Below, piece by piece: positions 27,321 through 37,286 of a stretch of DNA of 64,000 nt. Made by a program: the position numbers and the translations under genes. A model generated the notes under the pieces. It was not told the origin of the DNA, ran no database searches, and was given only the letters and a program-made list of their open reading frames with translations. The stretch lies in assembly GCA_036504035.1 (NCBI GenBank), contig DASXVV010000009.1, positions 186,001 through 250,000 of the forward strand. The letters are read 5' to 3'. The stretch is from Candidatus Deferrimicrobiaceae bacterium (GTDB lineage Bacteria; Desulfobacterota; Deferrimicrobia; Deferrimicrobiales; Deferrimicrobiaceae). How positions within the stretch are numbered: the first letter of the stretch is position 1; each line of letters opens with the position of its first letter.

Positions 27321-30167
27321 CTAAAAGGATGCCACCGGCATCAGCACGTAGACGCCGATCACGTCTACGGGGAGGCACGGGGTCACGAGATAACTGATGC
27401 CCTTCGTCTTGCCGGCATCGCGCACGCGTCGATGATCGGCCAGCAGCTCTTTCGCACGCCGCGTGGCGATCGTTTCGAAGGCCATATTCAATCCGGTGAT
27501 CGCGGCGATCGCTTCGCCAAGCAGCCGTTCACGCTGGGCTGGTTCCATGTTTCTCGCCACCCCGGCCTGCATCAGGGCGAGCGCATCCGCGTTCTCTACT
27601 AGGACGGGAGAAGTCGCCCCGCGAACCGCAACCGCCACACATTCCTCGGACAGTAGCACCTGATCGCCATCGCCGCCGCGAATGACTTCAAGCTGACTGC
27701 GAAGACGAAGGAGGTAGACGGTTGTTCTCTCGGTGACCGTCTGGGTGAAGAGTGCCCCGCACCGGGAGCCAATGTCAGGCGTGCCCTCTTCAAGCGAGAT
27801 CTCGGAGATGTAATTGGATATCGCGGCCACCAGCGGGTGGGCACGGTGGACGTGTTCGGCGCCTGCCGGCGGATGGGAAAAAGCAATTTTCATCATTTCG
27901 GGAAAACCGTTCGACAAAAGTTGCTCCCGCAACACGCCGGGCAGATGGCGAATCGGAAGGCGGAAGAATCCCTTACCGGTATCAAGCGGTGCGCCCAACC
28001 CTTTTGCGGCGACCGTCACGAACCGGGAAACATCTTCCTCTCCCCCAAGAACGTCAACCGCCTTGCGCCATTCTGGCAGCACCTCTTCAGGCCGCATCCG
28101 GCGCTGGGCAAAAAGCGTATTGCTCTGCTTCGCCTTTTCACGGGCGCTAGCCCACGCGGCATCGACTTCGGCTTCTTCCTTTGGGAAAGCCAGTTGCAGT
28201 TGATCAGCTGCGCCAGAGGCGCTGCTTTTCCGGAGCAGCACCGCCTCCATGATGGCCTGCGTCACCTTGTTCGCGTCGGTCGGCATCGGGACCGACACGT
28301 CCAGCTCTTTACGGATGACGTCGGCCTTCCGAAGAATGACGCGGAGAACCGCTCCATCGACCGGATTGTTGTCGCCATACAACATCACCGCACGGACGAC
28401 CTTCGATCGCTGGCCGAAGCGGTCGACACGCCCCTCCCGCTGCTCATGGCGCGCCGGATTCCAGCTCAGGTCGTAATGGACGACCGCATCGAACCCGGCC
28501 TGCAGGTTGATCCCTTCGGAAAGACAGTCGGTCGCCACGAGGATGCGTCGATCTTCACCCGACAGAGCAGCCACCTTTTCTTCCCGTTCCTCGGACGCCA
28601 GCTCGCCGGTGACGGCCTCGATGGCCACCGCTTTCCCCGACAACTCAGACTGCAATTGTTCGGCTACGTAGTGGGCTGTGGCGATATAGCGGCAGAATAC
28701 GACCGGATTGAACCCGTCCCTGACTAGGGCGTTCACGATGCTGATCAGGGTGGCCAGCTTGGGATCCTTCGCCTTCCCGCGAAGCTTCAGCGCCCGTTCT
28801 GCGAATGACGCGAGCTTCTTCCCAGCCGACGATTCCGGAATAATGGCTTCCGGATGGGCGGCAGGCACCGTTTCGTCGCCGGAAAACAGCTCTTCGCTTT
28901 CGCCATCGAACACGGTCTCCACACCCGCCTGTTCGAGCGCGGCGATCTGCTCGGCTTCTGTCACCCCTTCGACCGCTTTTAGACGCGTGTTGATCGCGAT
29001 CGCTGCCGCTGCGGGACTGGAACTGATGCAGCGCAGCATTGCAAGCGCGGCCCACCAGTTCATCCGCTGCCGGAGGATCGAATCACCCCGGACGCTCTCG
29101 ACCATCTCGCGGGCAAACGCCAGCACGTCTGTAAACAGTGAGCCCCAATCGCCCGTCAAGCGGTAAGTCTCTTCCTTGGTGTGCCGATCAGGGAATAGAG
29201 TGGCGTCTTTCCACTCGGCGATATTTGCTCGACGGCGCTGAACGAAATGGGATGCGAGCTTTTCGCGTTGTGCATCCCGGATAAGACCGGTCTGGCCCCG
29301 CATATCGCGGAACGACGGATCGAGCAAACCGAGCAGGTTGTAAAACGCCTCGTCGTCGCCGCTGTGCGGTGTCGCCGTCAGCATGACCATGTGTCGATCG
29401 GGATCGGCGGCCAAGCCCTTCAGTAACTGGTATCGCTGGTGCCTGGTGCCAGGGTTGCCTTGGACGCAAGTGTGCGCCTCTTCGATGACGACGAACTCGG
29501 GGCAGGAAGTAAGGAAGCTCTCGCGTCGGCGGTCGGACTTGATGTAGTCGAGACTGACCACGGTAAACGGATGCGCTTCGAAAAGAGACCTGCCCGAGGG
29601 GAGGCCGCGCTCGAGACGGCCGGCGGTGCCGGTTCTCACCACCTCGGCGTGAATATTGAACTTGGACTGTAGTTCCTGCTTCCACTGATCGCACAGGTGG
29701 GGCGGACACAGGACGGACATCCGGCGGATTTCGCCGCGGTCGAGCAGTTCGCGAACGATAAGCGCCGCCTCAATGGTCTTGCCGATCCCCACGTCGTCTG
29801 CGATGAGCAACCGGACCGTGTCGAGCTTGAGCGCCATGAGCAGCGGCACAAGCTGATAGGCGCGCGGTTCGACGCACAGGTTGCCGAAGCTGCGGAACGG
29901 ACCCGCCCCAGCGCGAAGTTTGAGTCGGAGCGCATCGCGCAGGAGTAATCCGGCTTCGTGGGTGCCCGCTTTCTTCGGGTCGGGCGGCGCAAACGTGGCG
30001 GGCTGCGGCGGCACCGGTTCTAGCGGCACGTAGATGCGGGTGGCGTCCTCGTCACTTCCACCCAACGGGCGAAGTCGAAGAACGTCGGGACGCTCTTCGG
30101 GAAGCACCACCCATTCGCGCCCCCGCGCCTTGACGAGCGATCCAGGGCGAAAAGTTGCTTGTGGCAA
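27321..30167 (-). CDS. SNF2-family helicase, DrmD-like
   Basis: 948 aa. TTG start at 30167 with GGGAGG 8 bases upstream, placed in the tail of the helicase gene. The N-terminus FRPGSLVKARGREWVVLP resembles DrmD of DISARM. Walker A DDVGIGKTIEA (about 125), DEAH-type box VIEEAHT (about 226), motif III LTATPHSGDDEAFYNLLG, and motifs V-VI ATDCLSEGINLQ ... HEQREGRVDRFGQ (about 545-585). Likely an ATP-driven translocase on DNA working with the methylase downstream. Class 1 DISARM has drmD next to drmMI, as here. Confidence 0.9.
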   Translation of the reverse strand: MPQATFRPGSLVKARGREWVVLPEERPDVLRLRPLGGSDEDATRIYVPLEPVPPQPATFAPPDPKKAGTHEAGLLLRDALRLKLRAGAGPFRSFGNLCVEPRAYQLVPLLMALKLDTVRLLIADDVGIGKTIEAALIVRELLDRGEIRRMSVLCPPHLCDQWKQELQSKFNIHAEVVRTGTAGRLERGLPSGRSLFEAHPFTVVSLDYIKSDRRRESFLTSCPEFVVIEEAHTCVQGNPGTRHQRYQLLKGLAADPDRHMVMLTATPHSGDDEAFYNLLGLLDPSFRDMRGQTGLIRDAQREKLASHFVQRRRANIAEWKDATLFPDRHTKEETYRLTGDWGSLFTDVLAFAREMVESVRGDSILRQRMNWWAALAMLRCISSSPAAAAIAINTRLKAVEGVTEAEQIAALEQAGVETVFDGESEELFSGDETVPAAHPEAIIPESSAGKKLASFAERALKLRGKAKDPKLATLISIVNALVRDGFNPVVFCRYIATAHYVAEQLQSELSGKAVAIEAVTGELASEEREEKVAALSGEDRRILVATDCLSEGINLQAGFDAVVHYDLSWNPARHEQREGRVDRFGQRSKVVRAVMLYGDNNPVDGAVLRVILRKADVIRKELDVSVPMPTDANKVTQAIMEAVLLRKSSASGAADQLQLAFPKEEAEVDAAWASAREKAKQSNTLFAQRRMRPEEVLPEWRKAVDVLGGEEDVSRFVTVAAKGLGAPLDTGKGFFRLPIRHLPGVLREQLLSNGFPEMMKIAFSHPPAGAEHVHRAHPLVAAISNYISEISLEEGTPDIGSRCGALFTQTVTERTTVYLLRLRSQLEVIRGGDGDQVLLSEECVAVAVRGATSPVLVENADALALMQAGVARNMEPAQRERLLGEAIAAITGLNMAFETIATRRAKELLADHRRVRDAGKTKGISYLVTPCLPVDVIGVYVLMPVASF

Positions 30168-30171
30168 CGGG

Positions 30172-33100
30172 TCAGCCTCCCGTTCCGAAAACGTCGGGAT
30201 AGGCGGCCACTATTCCGGGCCAGTCGGTACGAGTGCCCGGGAAACGGATCGGAGTGATACCAGCGTCCTTCAGTTTCCCGTCGAGTGACTGGTCGGTGGC
30301 AAACTGCTGGGCCGTCGCATGCGCAGAGCCATCGACATATATGACCGCCTGGACATGGCGATAACCGAAATCGGGACGGGTATGGAACACATCGAGATTG
30401 AACTTCCCGGTATCGGGCAGGCGATAGCCGTTTCCTTGCAGGAACCGGAGCCAGTCGGTTTCGAGAGGTGAGCTGCACTCGGCGATCAGTGCCTCGAAAT
30501 GAACATCCGCCGATCGACCGCCGGCGCCTCGTTTCGCTTCGCCTCGCGTCAGACGGCATAAAAGTTCGAATGCCCCGGAACTCTTGCGGTCGATCACCTC
30601 GTGATCCATCTGGTTGTAGTAGCTGAGCAGGCATCGGTAGCAACCTGCTTCGCATGGATTTGGCGTGCCGGGCTTGGCGGTATCCTCAGCAGTGCCGACA
30701 TCCCAGACTCCGTCCTTGGGCTTGTAATGAATGATTTCGAGGGCTCGCACAGCGACCCGTCGAAGCGCGTCGGCATCGTTGGCCAGATGCGTGAGTACTC
30801 CCGCGCCCCCTTCGGCTGACTCGTAGAACAGAATCGCGTTGCGGGTGTCGCGACCGGGCAGCGGCTCGGCCATCAGCTCGCTTTCCTCAAGTTGGAATAC
30901 CGATTCTATGCCGCGCTTGAGGGCGTACTGCAGCGTCGCCATGTCTTCCGCTTCCAGCATCCCCTTCGGACGAATGACCAGCACATTGCGTCGGTCCTCA
31001 ACGAACGGGATGATCCGCTGGATGGTGCTGCCATTAGCGTTGCCGCTTCCTTCCGCCTCGGCGTCCTGATCTTCGGGCGCCTGCGAATCCTTGCTCCAGA
31101 TGCCGGTCACGCGGTCGATGTTGAACCCGTAAATCGTCTTTTCTTTCCGGCGACGCCAGCCGAGGTTGATCCGCCACACGGTAGCCGCCGGTCCGTAGTG
31201 AAGTTCGAGCAGTTCGTCGGCCCCTTCCGTGAAACTCGTCTTGACCACCTGGAGCGTGTCGTTCTCGCGGGCATATTCCAGGGTGGTCTGCATGTCGTAG
31301 CCCTGGCGCTGCCGTTCCTCCTCGTCTGAGGTGATCCGCATCGCACGCCGGGTGCTGACGTTCTCGACCCGGTAGAGGGCGGAGAGCATCTTCCCAGATG
31401 AAAGCGGATGATCGCACGCCATGCACCGCTCGGCGTCCTTGTTGGTTCCCAAGTGGCCGTAGCCGCATTCAGGGCAGATCCGCGCCGCCCGGACTGGCAA
31501 GCCCACGCCGCTCGCGGTCCCTTCTTCATCCCGCACCCCGAGAATGACCTTTCGAACACGGTACTGGCTCCCCTCGTGGTAGATGATGCTCAAGGGGCCG
31601 AACTCGGATAGCGCAAGGAAACGTGGTCGGGAGAGAAACGAATCGCGCCCGATCTTCTCCCGGCGGGCAGGAATGAAGGCGAGCAGCGGCAAACGCGGGA
31701 AATTGTAGCCAGGCAGAAAGCCGGTGCTGGCGAGGTAGCGGTAAGTATAGAAGTCGGAGTTCATGGTCGATTTGGACTGCAGCAGCAGATCCTGCTGGAT
31801 GCGCGCCTCGGTGTGGCGCAACCGCGCTTCGTCCCTTTCCTTCTCGGAAGATGCCAGACTGGTCAGCACTTGGTTGGCAGATTCCATTTGCCGGCGTGTT
31901 GCCCGATAGAGAGAACGCCAGCGGTCGAACGCGGCGTCGAATGCGCGAAAGGCGCTCCGGACCGTCCGATCGAGCCAGTCTTTCTTGAACCAGGGGGCAG
32001 ACGCAGGCGTGAGATCATCCGCCAGCATCGATAGGATCCGATTCGCACGAAACGAAGTTCGGGTTCGCACGCCTTCGAGATCCATGGCGGCAGCGAGATC
32101 GGTGCGAAGCGGCAGGTTCTCGTTATCTTCCGTCCCGAGGATTCCCTTTACCGAGTTTTCGAGCTTCTGCCCCGTTTCGGCCAACCAGACGGCGTGAAGG
32201 TGGCTTTTGACGAGATCCTCGTTGGCGAGATCAAGCGTCGGCGGGTTGACCGAACCGGCGACCATTCGGGCGGGCGCCGAGAAGAAATACTGGTCGTGCG
32301 GACTGCCGGCCGCGCAATAGGTAACGACGAGCGCGGGCTGCCGGTTCCGGCCTGCGCGACCACTCCGCTGCGCATAGTTGGCGGGTGTGGGCGGGGTGTT
32401 GCGCATGTAGACCGTGTTCAGTTCGGAGATATCGATGCCCAGTTCCATCGTGGGGGAGCAGAAGAGGACCGGCAGAAGCGCCTTCTTGAAATCCTCCTCG
32501 CGCTGTTCCCGTGTCTCGGAATCGACCTGCGCTGTGTGTTCGGCCGCCTTCAGCTGGTGCAGGAAACGGCTATGGTCGCGCAACGACTGGGCGACGTTCT
32601 CGTAGAGCGCCTGGAAGAAGCGGTTATCGGTCTTCCGGACGCCCCGGCCGTCCTGGAGGGCCTCACCCTCTTCGGGCAACCGCCAGCGGAGCGCGGACGC
32701 CGAGATGCGATATCCCTCGGTTCCCTTGGAGACCTCGACCGGCTCGACGATCCCGTAGAGCGTAAGCGCCTTGAGCAGTCCGGCCAGAATTCCATAGCAG
32801 TCGTCCTCGGTTATCTTCGGCGGCAGGCGAGGGTTTGCGATGCCTCCCCAGCTACCCGGTTTTTTGAGGTGCCTTCCGGGACCTGATTTGGCCGAGATGT
32901 AATGCGCCCTCGGATCGAAATCCCGCCCGGCGGGTCTGGATCCGGGAAGCATGTAGCGACCCTCAAACAGCCGCTCGTCTTCGGTCAGCCCCCACGGCTC
33001 CTTCAAAGCGTTGAAGCTCGCGTTGCGGATGCGCTCCTGCTGGTACCGGTCAAGATAATTCGTCTTGATGCAGAGAGCCCGTCGCATGGACGAAAGGATT

Positions 33101-35424
33101 TCGATCGCCGCGTCTCTTCGATGTTCCGGCGTTCCTCCCGCGAGCAGCGGGTGCGCCCCCGCCCATGCCTCGGGGTCGGCGCAACATTGGTCTATCGTGG
33201 CGTAATCGATGCGCAACATCCCGAGTTGTTCGAGGTTGGGATTGGTCAGCCGCCAACCGCGCTGCAGGTCGAAGTAGAGCCGATAGCCAAGCACGTCGCG
33301 CAATGCCTGCCGGGCATTTTCCTCGGCCAGCCCCTTCGCTTCGGGATTTGATGCGAAGTCGGTCTTTTCGAGCCGAAGATGCTGGGCGACCGCCTGGGTC
33401 AAAGTCTCGTCAGTGAGATATCCCTTGGGCGCATCGGCGATGGCAGCAAGCAGGCTGCCCCTCAGCAGCAGGATCTGGATGAAGTCATTGAAGTGGCCCG
33501 CCTGAAGCGATGCGTCCTGCCGATTATCGGTAAAGCTCAGTATCTTCTTCGCGCGGGGATCGAGATCCTTTGCTTCCTCCATCAGATGGCGAAGCGCGGA
33601 TAAAGTCAGCATCGTGGTGGCCGAGCTGCGTCCTTCCATACTGAGGCTGGAAAGTTTTGAGAAGTCGGAACGGATGCTGCCATCGTAAAAAGCGCCGCAG
33701 TCGGGATTGAGGCAAAACCGGAACGAGCCGGGGAGGAACCATCCCGGGAGTCCGCGCTCGGCCGGACTTCCCTCTGTATCGACGATCAGCGGCCGGGGAG
33801 CGAATTTCTTGAACGACGACTTCAGTTTCGGATCGCCCTTGCTATAGTCGAGCCACTCCTCGGGATAGGCGGTTTCGAGATCCGAATCGTCCCATTTGCC
33901 GACTGGGTCCGGCATGAAATAACCGAATCGGACGTCCTCGTCCTCGTGAGAGCGTTCGCCCAGATCGCGGGGAGAGATGCCGGCCAGAACCTTCCCTTCC
34001 ATCGGTGCCCAGACGGGGAAATATTCCTGTCCGCAGACGCGGCAAAAGGTCGAGTTGAACAGACGCTTGCTGCGATCGCCCGGCATATATTCCTGGCCGT
34101 CGATCGTGAGGTAACGCTCCCCTTCCGGCTCGAGTGTGGCGAACAGGTCGCCTGGGCCGGAGATGAACTGATGCAGTCGGAAGGCGAATAGCCCCTTGCC
34201 GCTTGCGTCTTTGGTGTTGTAAGCCAACAGCAGGAATTCGGCGAGGCGGGAGCGCACCGTTCCCGGCGGGAGACCGGTAATCTCGGACAGTTCAGCGGCA
34301 GCGTTTTCAAGACTGCGCGGGCAGGCTCTAACCCACTTGTCTTCCTGCCAGGCAAGACCGAGATTCAACTCGACCCAGATCGAGAGCGGGTGGGAGCGAA
34401 GAGCATCGAAGGACGAATCGCGGGGGAGATCCGATTCGAGAGCAGTCTTCAGTTGTTGCGGAGTCGGTGAGTTTCCATCTGGCGTAACACGTTCCAGCCT
34501 TTCGGTGATGACATTGTTGGTCAAGACCGGAGAGCCAAATAGACGCCCAGCCACCTTAGCGATGACAGCCTTGCGCTCCTCGGCCGTCCCTTCGGTGGCC
34601 ATGGTGGCAGATGTGCCGACGCAGAGCAGTTCGCTGTTGAGCGCCTCACGGACGCGCCTTACGAGCAGCGCCACGTCGGCGCCTTGGCGCCCGCGGTACG
34701 TGTGCAACTCATCGAGGACGAGGAAACGGAGACCCTTCGCTGCCTGAATGATCTTGCGGTCGATGTCGGCGTCCTGCCGGGTCATCAGCAGTTCGAGCAT
34801 CATGAAGTTGGTGAGCAGGATATCGGGCGGATTCGCCGCCATTTTCAGTCGCTCGTCCTGTTTCTCCTGACCGGTGAAACGGCCGAACGTGACCGGCTCG
34901 TTCCCCTCGCCAAATCCATCTTGCAGAAACTTGCGAAGCTCTTCCAACTGGCTGTTGCACAGCGCGTTCATCGGATAGATGACGATAGCGCGGATACCCT
35001 TCTTCCCCTGCTCCGCCTTTTTTTCCTTCAGTACCGCATCGACGATCGGGATGATGTAAGAGAGCGATTTGCCGGAGCCGGTGCCGGTGGTCAGGACGTA
35101 GGATTCGCCGCGGTCCGCGGTGCGAATCGCTTCCTCCTGGTGCTTATGAAGCATGAGCGTGGGACCGCGATTGCCATCCTTCTTGCCGAAGCGGAAGATG
35201 TCGTCGCACTTGGGATCGAGGATGCCTTCGCGAACCAGTTCCTCGACGGTTCCACCGGAGACGAAGCTCGGGTTGAGCTGGATCAGCGGATCGGGCCAGA
35301 AGTGCTGTCCGGCGTAAATTTCGTCGACGTAGGATCGGATATCGTCAGAGAGGATTCGGGCGAAGGAACGCGAGAAGGTGCTGTAGTCGAGAACAAGCTG
35401 CTCTCGAAATCGGAAGACATCCAT
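30172..35424 (-). CDS. Giant DEAD/DEAH helicase with DUF1998 and C-terminal nuclease-like domain (DruE/DrmA-DrmB-like)
   Basis: About 1750 aa, first gene of the operon. Walker A TTGTGSGKSLSY (about 110), DELH box LVLDELHTYRG (about 235), SAT motif VGTSATMA, and motif VI QRSGRAGR (about 1020). Several zinc sites follow: CRVCG, CPECGYG ... CMACDHPL (about 1325-1345) and the DUF1998 signature CYRCLLSYYNQMDHEVIDR (about 1600). The last 90 residues (RPDFGYRHVQAVIYVDGSAH ... LKDAGITPIRF) look like a Vsr/DUF559-type fold. In DISARM the helicase (DrmA) and DUF1998 protein (DrmB) are separate; Druantia DruE joins them. Start ATG 35424 is 13 bases after AGGAGG; GTG 35436 is an alternative. Confidence 0.88.
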   Translation of the reverse strand: MDVFRFREQLVLDYSTFSRSFARILSDDIRSYVDEIYAGQHFWPDPLIQLNPSFVSGGTVEELVREGILDPKCDDIFRFGKKDGNRGPTLMLHKHQEEAIRTADRGESYVLTTGTGSGKSLSYIIPIVDAVLKEKKAEQGKKGIRAIVIYPMNALCNSQLEELRKFLQDGFGEGNEPVTFGRFTGQEKQDERLKMAANPPDILLTNFMMLELLMTRQDADIDRKIIQAAKGLRFLVLDELHTYRGRQGADVALLVRRVREALNSELLCVGTSATMATEGTAEERKAVIAKVAGRLFGSPVLTNNVITERLERVTPDGNSPTPQQLKTALESDLPRDSSFDALRSHPLSIWVELNLGLAWQEDKWVRACPRSLENAAAELSEITGLPPGTVRSRLAEFLLLAYNTKDASGKGLFAFRLHQFISGPGDLFATLEPEGERYLTIDGQEYMPGDRSKRLFNSTFCRVCGQEYFPVWAPMEGKVLAGISPRDLGERSHEDEDVRFGYFMPDPVGKWDDSDLETAYPEEWLDYSKGDPKLKSSFKKFAPRPLIVDTEGSPAERGLPGWFLPGSFRFCLNPDCGAFYDGSIRSDFSKLSSLSMEGRSSATTMLTLSALRHLMEEAKDLDPRAKKILSFTDNRQDASLQAGHFNDFIQILLLRGSLLAAIADAPKGYLTDETLTQAVAQHLRLEKTDFASNPEAKGLAEENARQALRDVLGYRLYFDLQRGWRLTNPNLEQLGMLRIDYATIDQCCADPEAWAGAHPLLAGGTPEHRRDAAIEILSSMRRALCIKTNYLDRYQQERIRNASFNALKEPWGLTEDERLFEGRYMLPGSRPAGRDFDPRAHYISAKSGPGRHLKKPGSWGGIANPRLPPKITEDDCYGILAGLLKALTLYGIVEPVEVSKGTEGYRISASALRWRLPEEGEALQDGRGVRKTDNRFFQALYENVAQSLRDHSRFLHQLKAAEHTAQVDSETREQREEDFKKALLPVLFCSPTMELGIDISELNTVYMRNTPPTPANYAQRSGRAGRNRQPALVVTYCAAGSPHDQYFFSAPARMVAGSVNPPTLDLANEDLVKSHLHAVWLAETGQKLENSVKGILGTEDNENLPLRTDLAAAMDLEGVRTRTSFRANRILSMLADDLTPASAPWFKKDWLDRTVRSAFRAFDAAFDRWRSLYRATRRQMESANQVLTSLASSEKERDEARLRHTEARIQQDLLLQSKSTMNSDFYTYRYLASTGFLPGYNFPRLPLLAFIPARREKIGRDSFLSRPRFLALSEFGPLSIIYHEGSQYRVRKVILGVRDEEGTASGVGLPVRAARICPECGYGHLGTNKDAERCMACDHPLSSGKMLSALYRVENVSTRRAMRITSDEEERQRQGYDMQTTLEYARENDTLQVVKTSFTEGADELLELHYGPAATVWRINLGWRRRKEKTIYGFNIDRVTGIWSKDSQAPEDQDAEAEGSGNANGSTIQRIIPFVEDRRNVLVIRPKGMLEAEDMATLQYALKRGIESVFQLEESELMAEPLPGRDTRNAILFYESAEGGAGVLTHLANDADALRRVAVRALEIIHYKPKDGVWDVGTAEDTAKPGTPNPCEAGCYRCLLSYYNQMDHEVIDRKSSGAFELLCRLTRGEAKRGAGGRSADVHFEALIAECSSPLETDWLRFLQGNGYRLPDTGKFNLDVFHTRPDFGYRHVQAVIYVDGSAHATAQQFATDQSLDGKLKDAGITPIRFPGTRTDWPGIVAAYPDVFGTGG

Positions 35425-35634
35425 CGGTGGGAACACGCCTCCTGAATGCTAAGCAGCTAATCGGCAAAAAGCATTCTTATGCTTACATAAAATTGAACAA
35501 AGTGCAGGGAGAATACCAATGGGTCTTTCGCCCCCAAGAGCGATCTATCGCCTCCAAACGGCGTCGGATCGAATTGTGGAGGTAATAGCGTATGGAATGG
35601 AGATTTGAATTCGTCGACCTCGGTGTTTGTCATC

Positions 35635-35711
35635 GCCAAAAAAAAGAGGCCCCGGGAAACAAGGGTGTGTTCGCGTAAACGCGAGACACAAAACCTTGCC
35701 CGGAGCCTCTG
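35635..35711 (-). terminator. Long hairpin terminator between the helicase gene and the next gene block
   Basis: A nearly continuous stem built from GAGGC/GCCTC, CCGGG/CCCGG, CAAGG/CCTTG, GTGT/ACAC and TCGCG/CGCGA around a TAAA loop (35,646-35,711). On the minus strand it is followed by eight T's, so it should end the leftward transcript of the genes at 36,736-35,721. It is unusually long for a terminator. The rest of 35,425-35,720 holds only the upstream region of the helicase operon. Confidence 0.75.
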
Positions 35712-35720
35712 ACTCTCAAA

Positions 35721-36065
35721 TTACCCGTTGGACGCCGCTGTCGAATCCGTGAGTTTCAGGTACTCGTACTTGACGAATTCCTTGAATTTCCGAAGTTCAC
35801 TTTTGTTGACATCGACGTTCGCGGAGTGCTCTGGACTGTCATCGACCAATGCACCGCGAAGCAGTTCGTAGTACCGAATGCCACCCGCCGTCGCGTAGGA
35901 ACGCGAAGGGAGAAGGACCGTCGGAGCCTCCCCTTTTTGGGTGCGCCAAACGGAGCATCCGATTAGTTTCATCCCGGCGAGCAGTCCTTCCTCGAAGTGG
36001 ATCTCAACATCCGCCAGTTTCGATTCCGGTGTGCCGCCGTGATTTAAAACGTAGTGCAAACGCAT
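35721..36065 (-). CDS. Hypothetical protein
   Basis: 114 aa, not recognised. Compact mixed alpha/beta sequence: MRLHYVLNHGGTPESKLADVEIHFEEGLLAGMKL, then VLLPSRSY and a C-terminal charged helix (KSELRKFKEFVKYEYLKL). It follows the next gene upstream by 8 bp and ends just before a terminator, so it closes that transcript. SpoVG-like small regulators have a similar short strand-loop plan, but the match is too loose to claim. Confidence 0.7.
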   Translation of the reverse strand: MRLHYVLNHGGTPESKLADVEIHFEEGLLAGMKLIGCSVWRTQKGEAPTVLLPSRSYATAGGIRYYELLRGALVDDSPEHSANVDVNKSELRKFKEFVKYEYLKLTDSTAASNG

Positions 36066-36073
36066 GTTGCCTC

Positions 36074-36736
36074 CTAAACACCTACCGCTTTGGTGGCGGT
36101 AGTCGTCTGTTCATCGCTTTCGCGCTCGGCTAACGAAAATTCGAGCGTTCGAATCGCCTGCCTGATTGTCTCGTTGTCACTGACATTCAGAGTAATCACC
36201 CCCCCATCACTGTTCCCGACGAAAACCACGTATCCGGTCTGCGTGGTTTCAGGGATTTGCCGGGCGAGCGTCGCAATATGGCCAGCCGGCAAACCCATGT
36301 TTCTCTCCACGCCGCCAATAAATTTTTCGGGCGTTTGCCTTCCGGAAAGAATAGAAAGTTCAGCTACTGCACGGGTCTGGCTTATAACCGACCGAACAAT
36401 CTCACGCTTTTTCTCGACCGGAACGTCGTTCGGACGGGTTCCGTCCGACCACCCGCCCTGCCTGATCGCAGCACCTCGCGCAGCCTCTAAATTCTTGGCG
36501 ATGTCCAGCAGGGCATGCGTCTCCGGATTGCGAGCCACCATCACCCTTGTGTTTTGCTGGACCGCCAAAGCTACCTTCTCGAAGGCAGCTGATGGAATTG
36601 TCAGCTCCATCGTGTCGCGGTTGCGATGGTGGATTGCAGCCTGTAACCGGTGATATGACTTGCGCACCCGAACATCCATTTCCGGATTGCCTGTCGTGAT
36701 TAACCTGCTGGCTCCCAGGTCGATACGATTCTTCAT
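36074..36736 (-). CDS. Hypothetical protein
   Basis: About 220 aa from ATG 36736, chosen for GAGG 8 bases upstream; ATG 36772 is also in frame but poorly placed. Mostly helical and charged, with VRKSYHRLQAAIHHRNRDTMEL, a DVPVEKKREIVRSVISQTRAVAELSIL segment and a beta-rich end (TGYVVFVGNSDGGVITLNVSDNE). No known domain. Co-transcribed with the 114-aa gene. Upstream 36,737-37,286 contains no gene that I can support, only a 6-bp stem hairpin near 36,970. Confidence 0.7.
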   Translation of the reverse strand: MKNRIDLGASRLITTGNPEMDVRVRKSYHRLQAAIHHRNRDTMELTIPSAAFEKVALAVQQNTRVMVARNPETHALLDIAKNLEAARGAAIRQGGWSDGTRPNDVPVEKKREIVRSVISQTRAVAELSILSGRQTPEKFIGGVERNMGLPAGHIATLARQIPETTQTGYVVFVGNSDGGVITLNVSDNETIRQAIRTLEFSLAERESDEQTTTATKAVGV

Positions 36737-37286
36737 CGCCCAATCCTCATATCCACCGGTGCGATCCTGCATGCAAATGCGTACGACTTTTTCACGATTT
36801 TCCTCCTTCAGAGTTTTTTGTGTTTGAAGCGAGTCCCGGTCACTACAAGGAAACTGAGGTCATAGCTATGACCCTCTTTTTCGGGCGCAAGACGCACGAA
36901 TACCGCATCCGGAACGGAGGCGACGAAATGCCAGCCGAATCAGAAACGGTTAAAGGTTACGAAATGCGAACCCAATATTTTGCTGGGTTATCGACAGGCT
37001 GAAAAACACCAAGGTTCGGTGCTAGCGTGTCGCGAATAGCCCCCGGGAGAAGGCTTTACTTCACCGCGCTCTTGAAGGGGAGCGCGTTTACCGGCGATGC
37101 AAAAAACCGCATGGCCGGCCGTCGGGTGTGGGCGATTCTCTTAATAGAGAACCTTGAAGGACCCGACGAAAGAAAGCATCTCCTTCTGTGCCACGACGCA
37201 AAATACTGACCAAAGGGTAAAACCGTTTCGGTTGGTATGTCAAGATCGAAAAAGAGCGACGATGGCCGAACCGATCAATGGAACGG

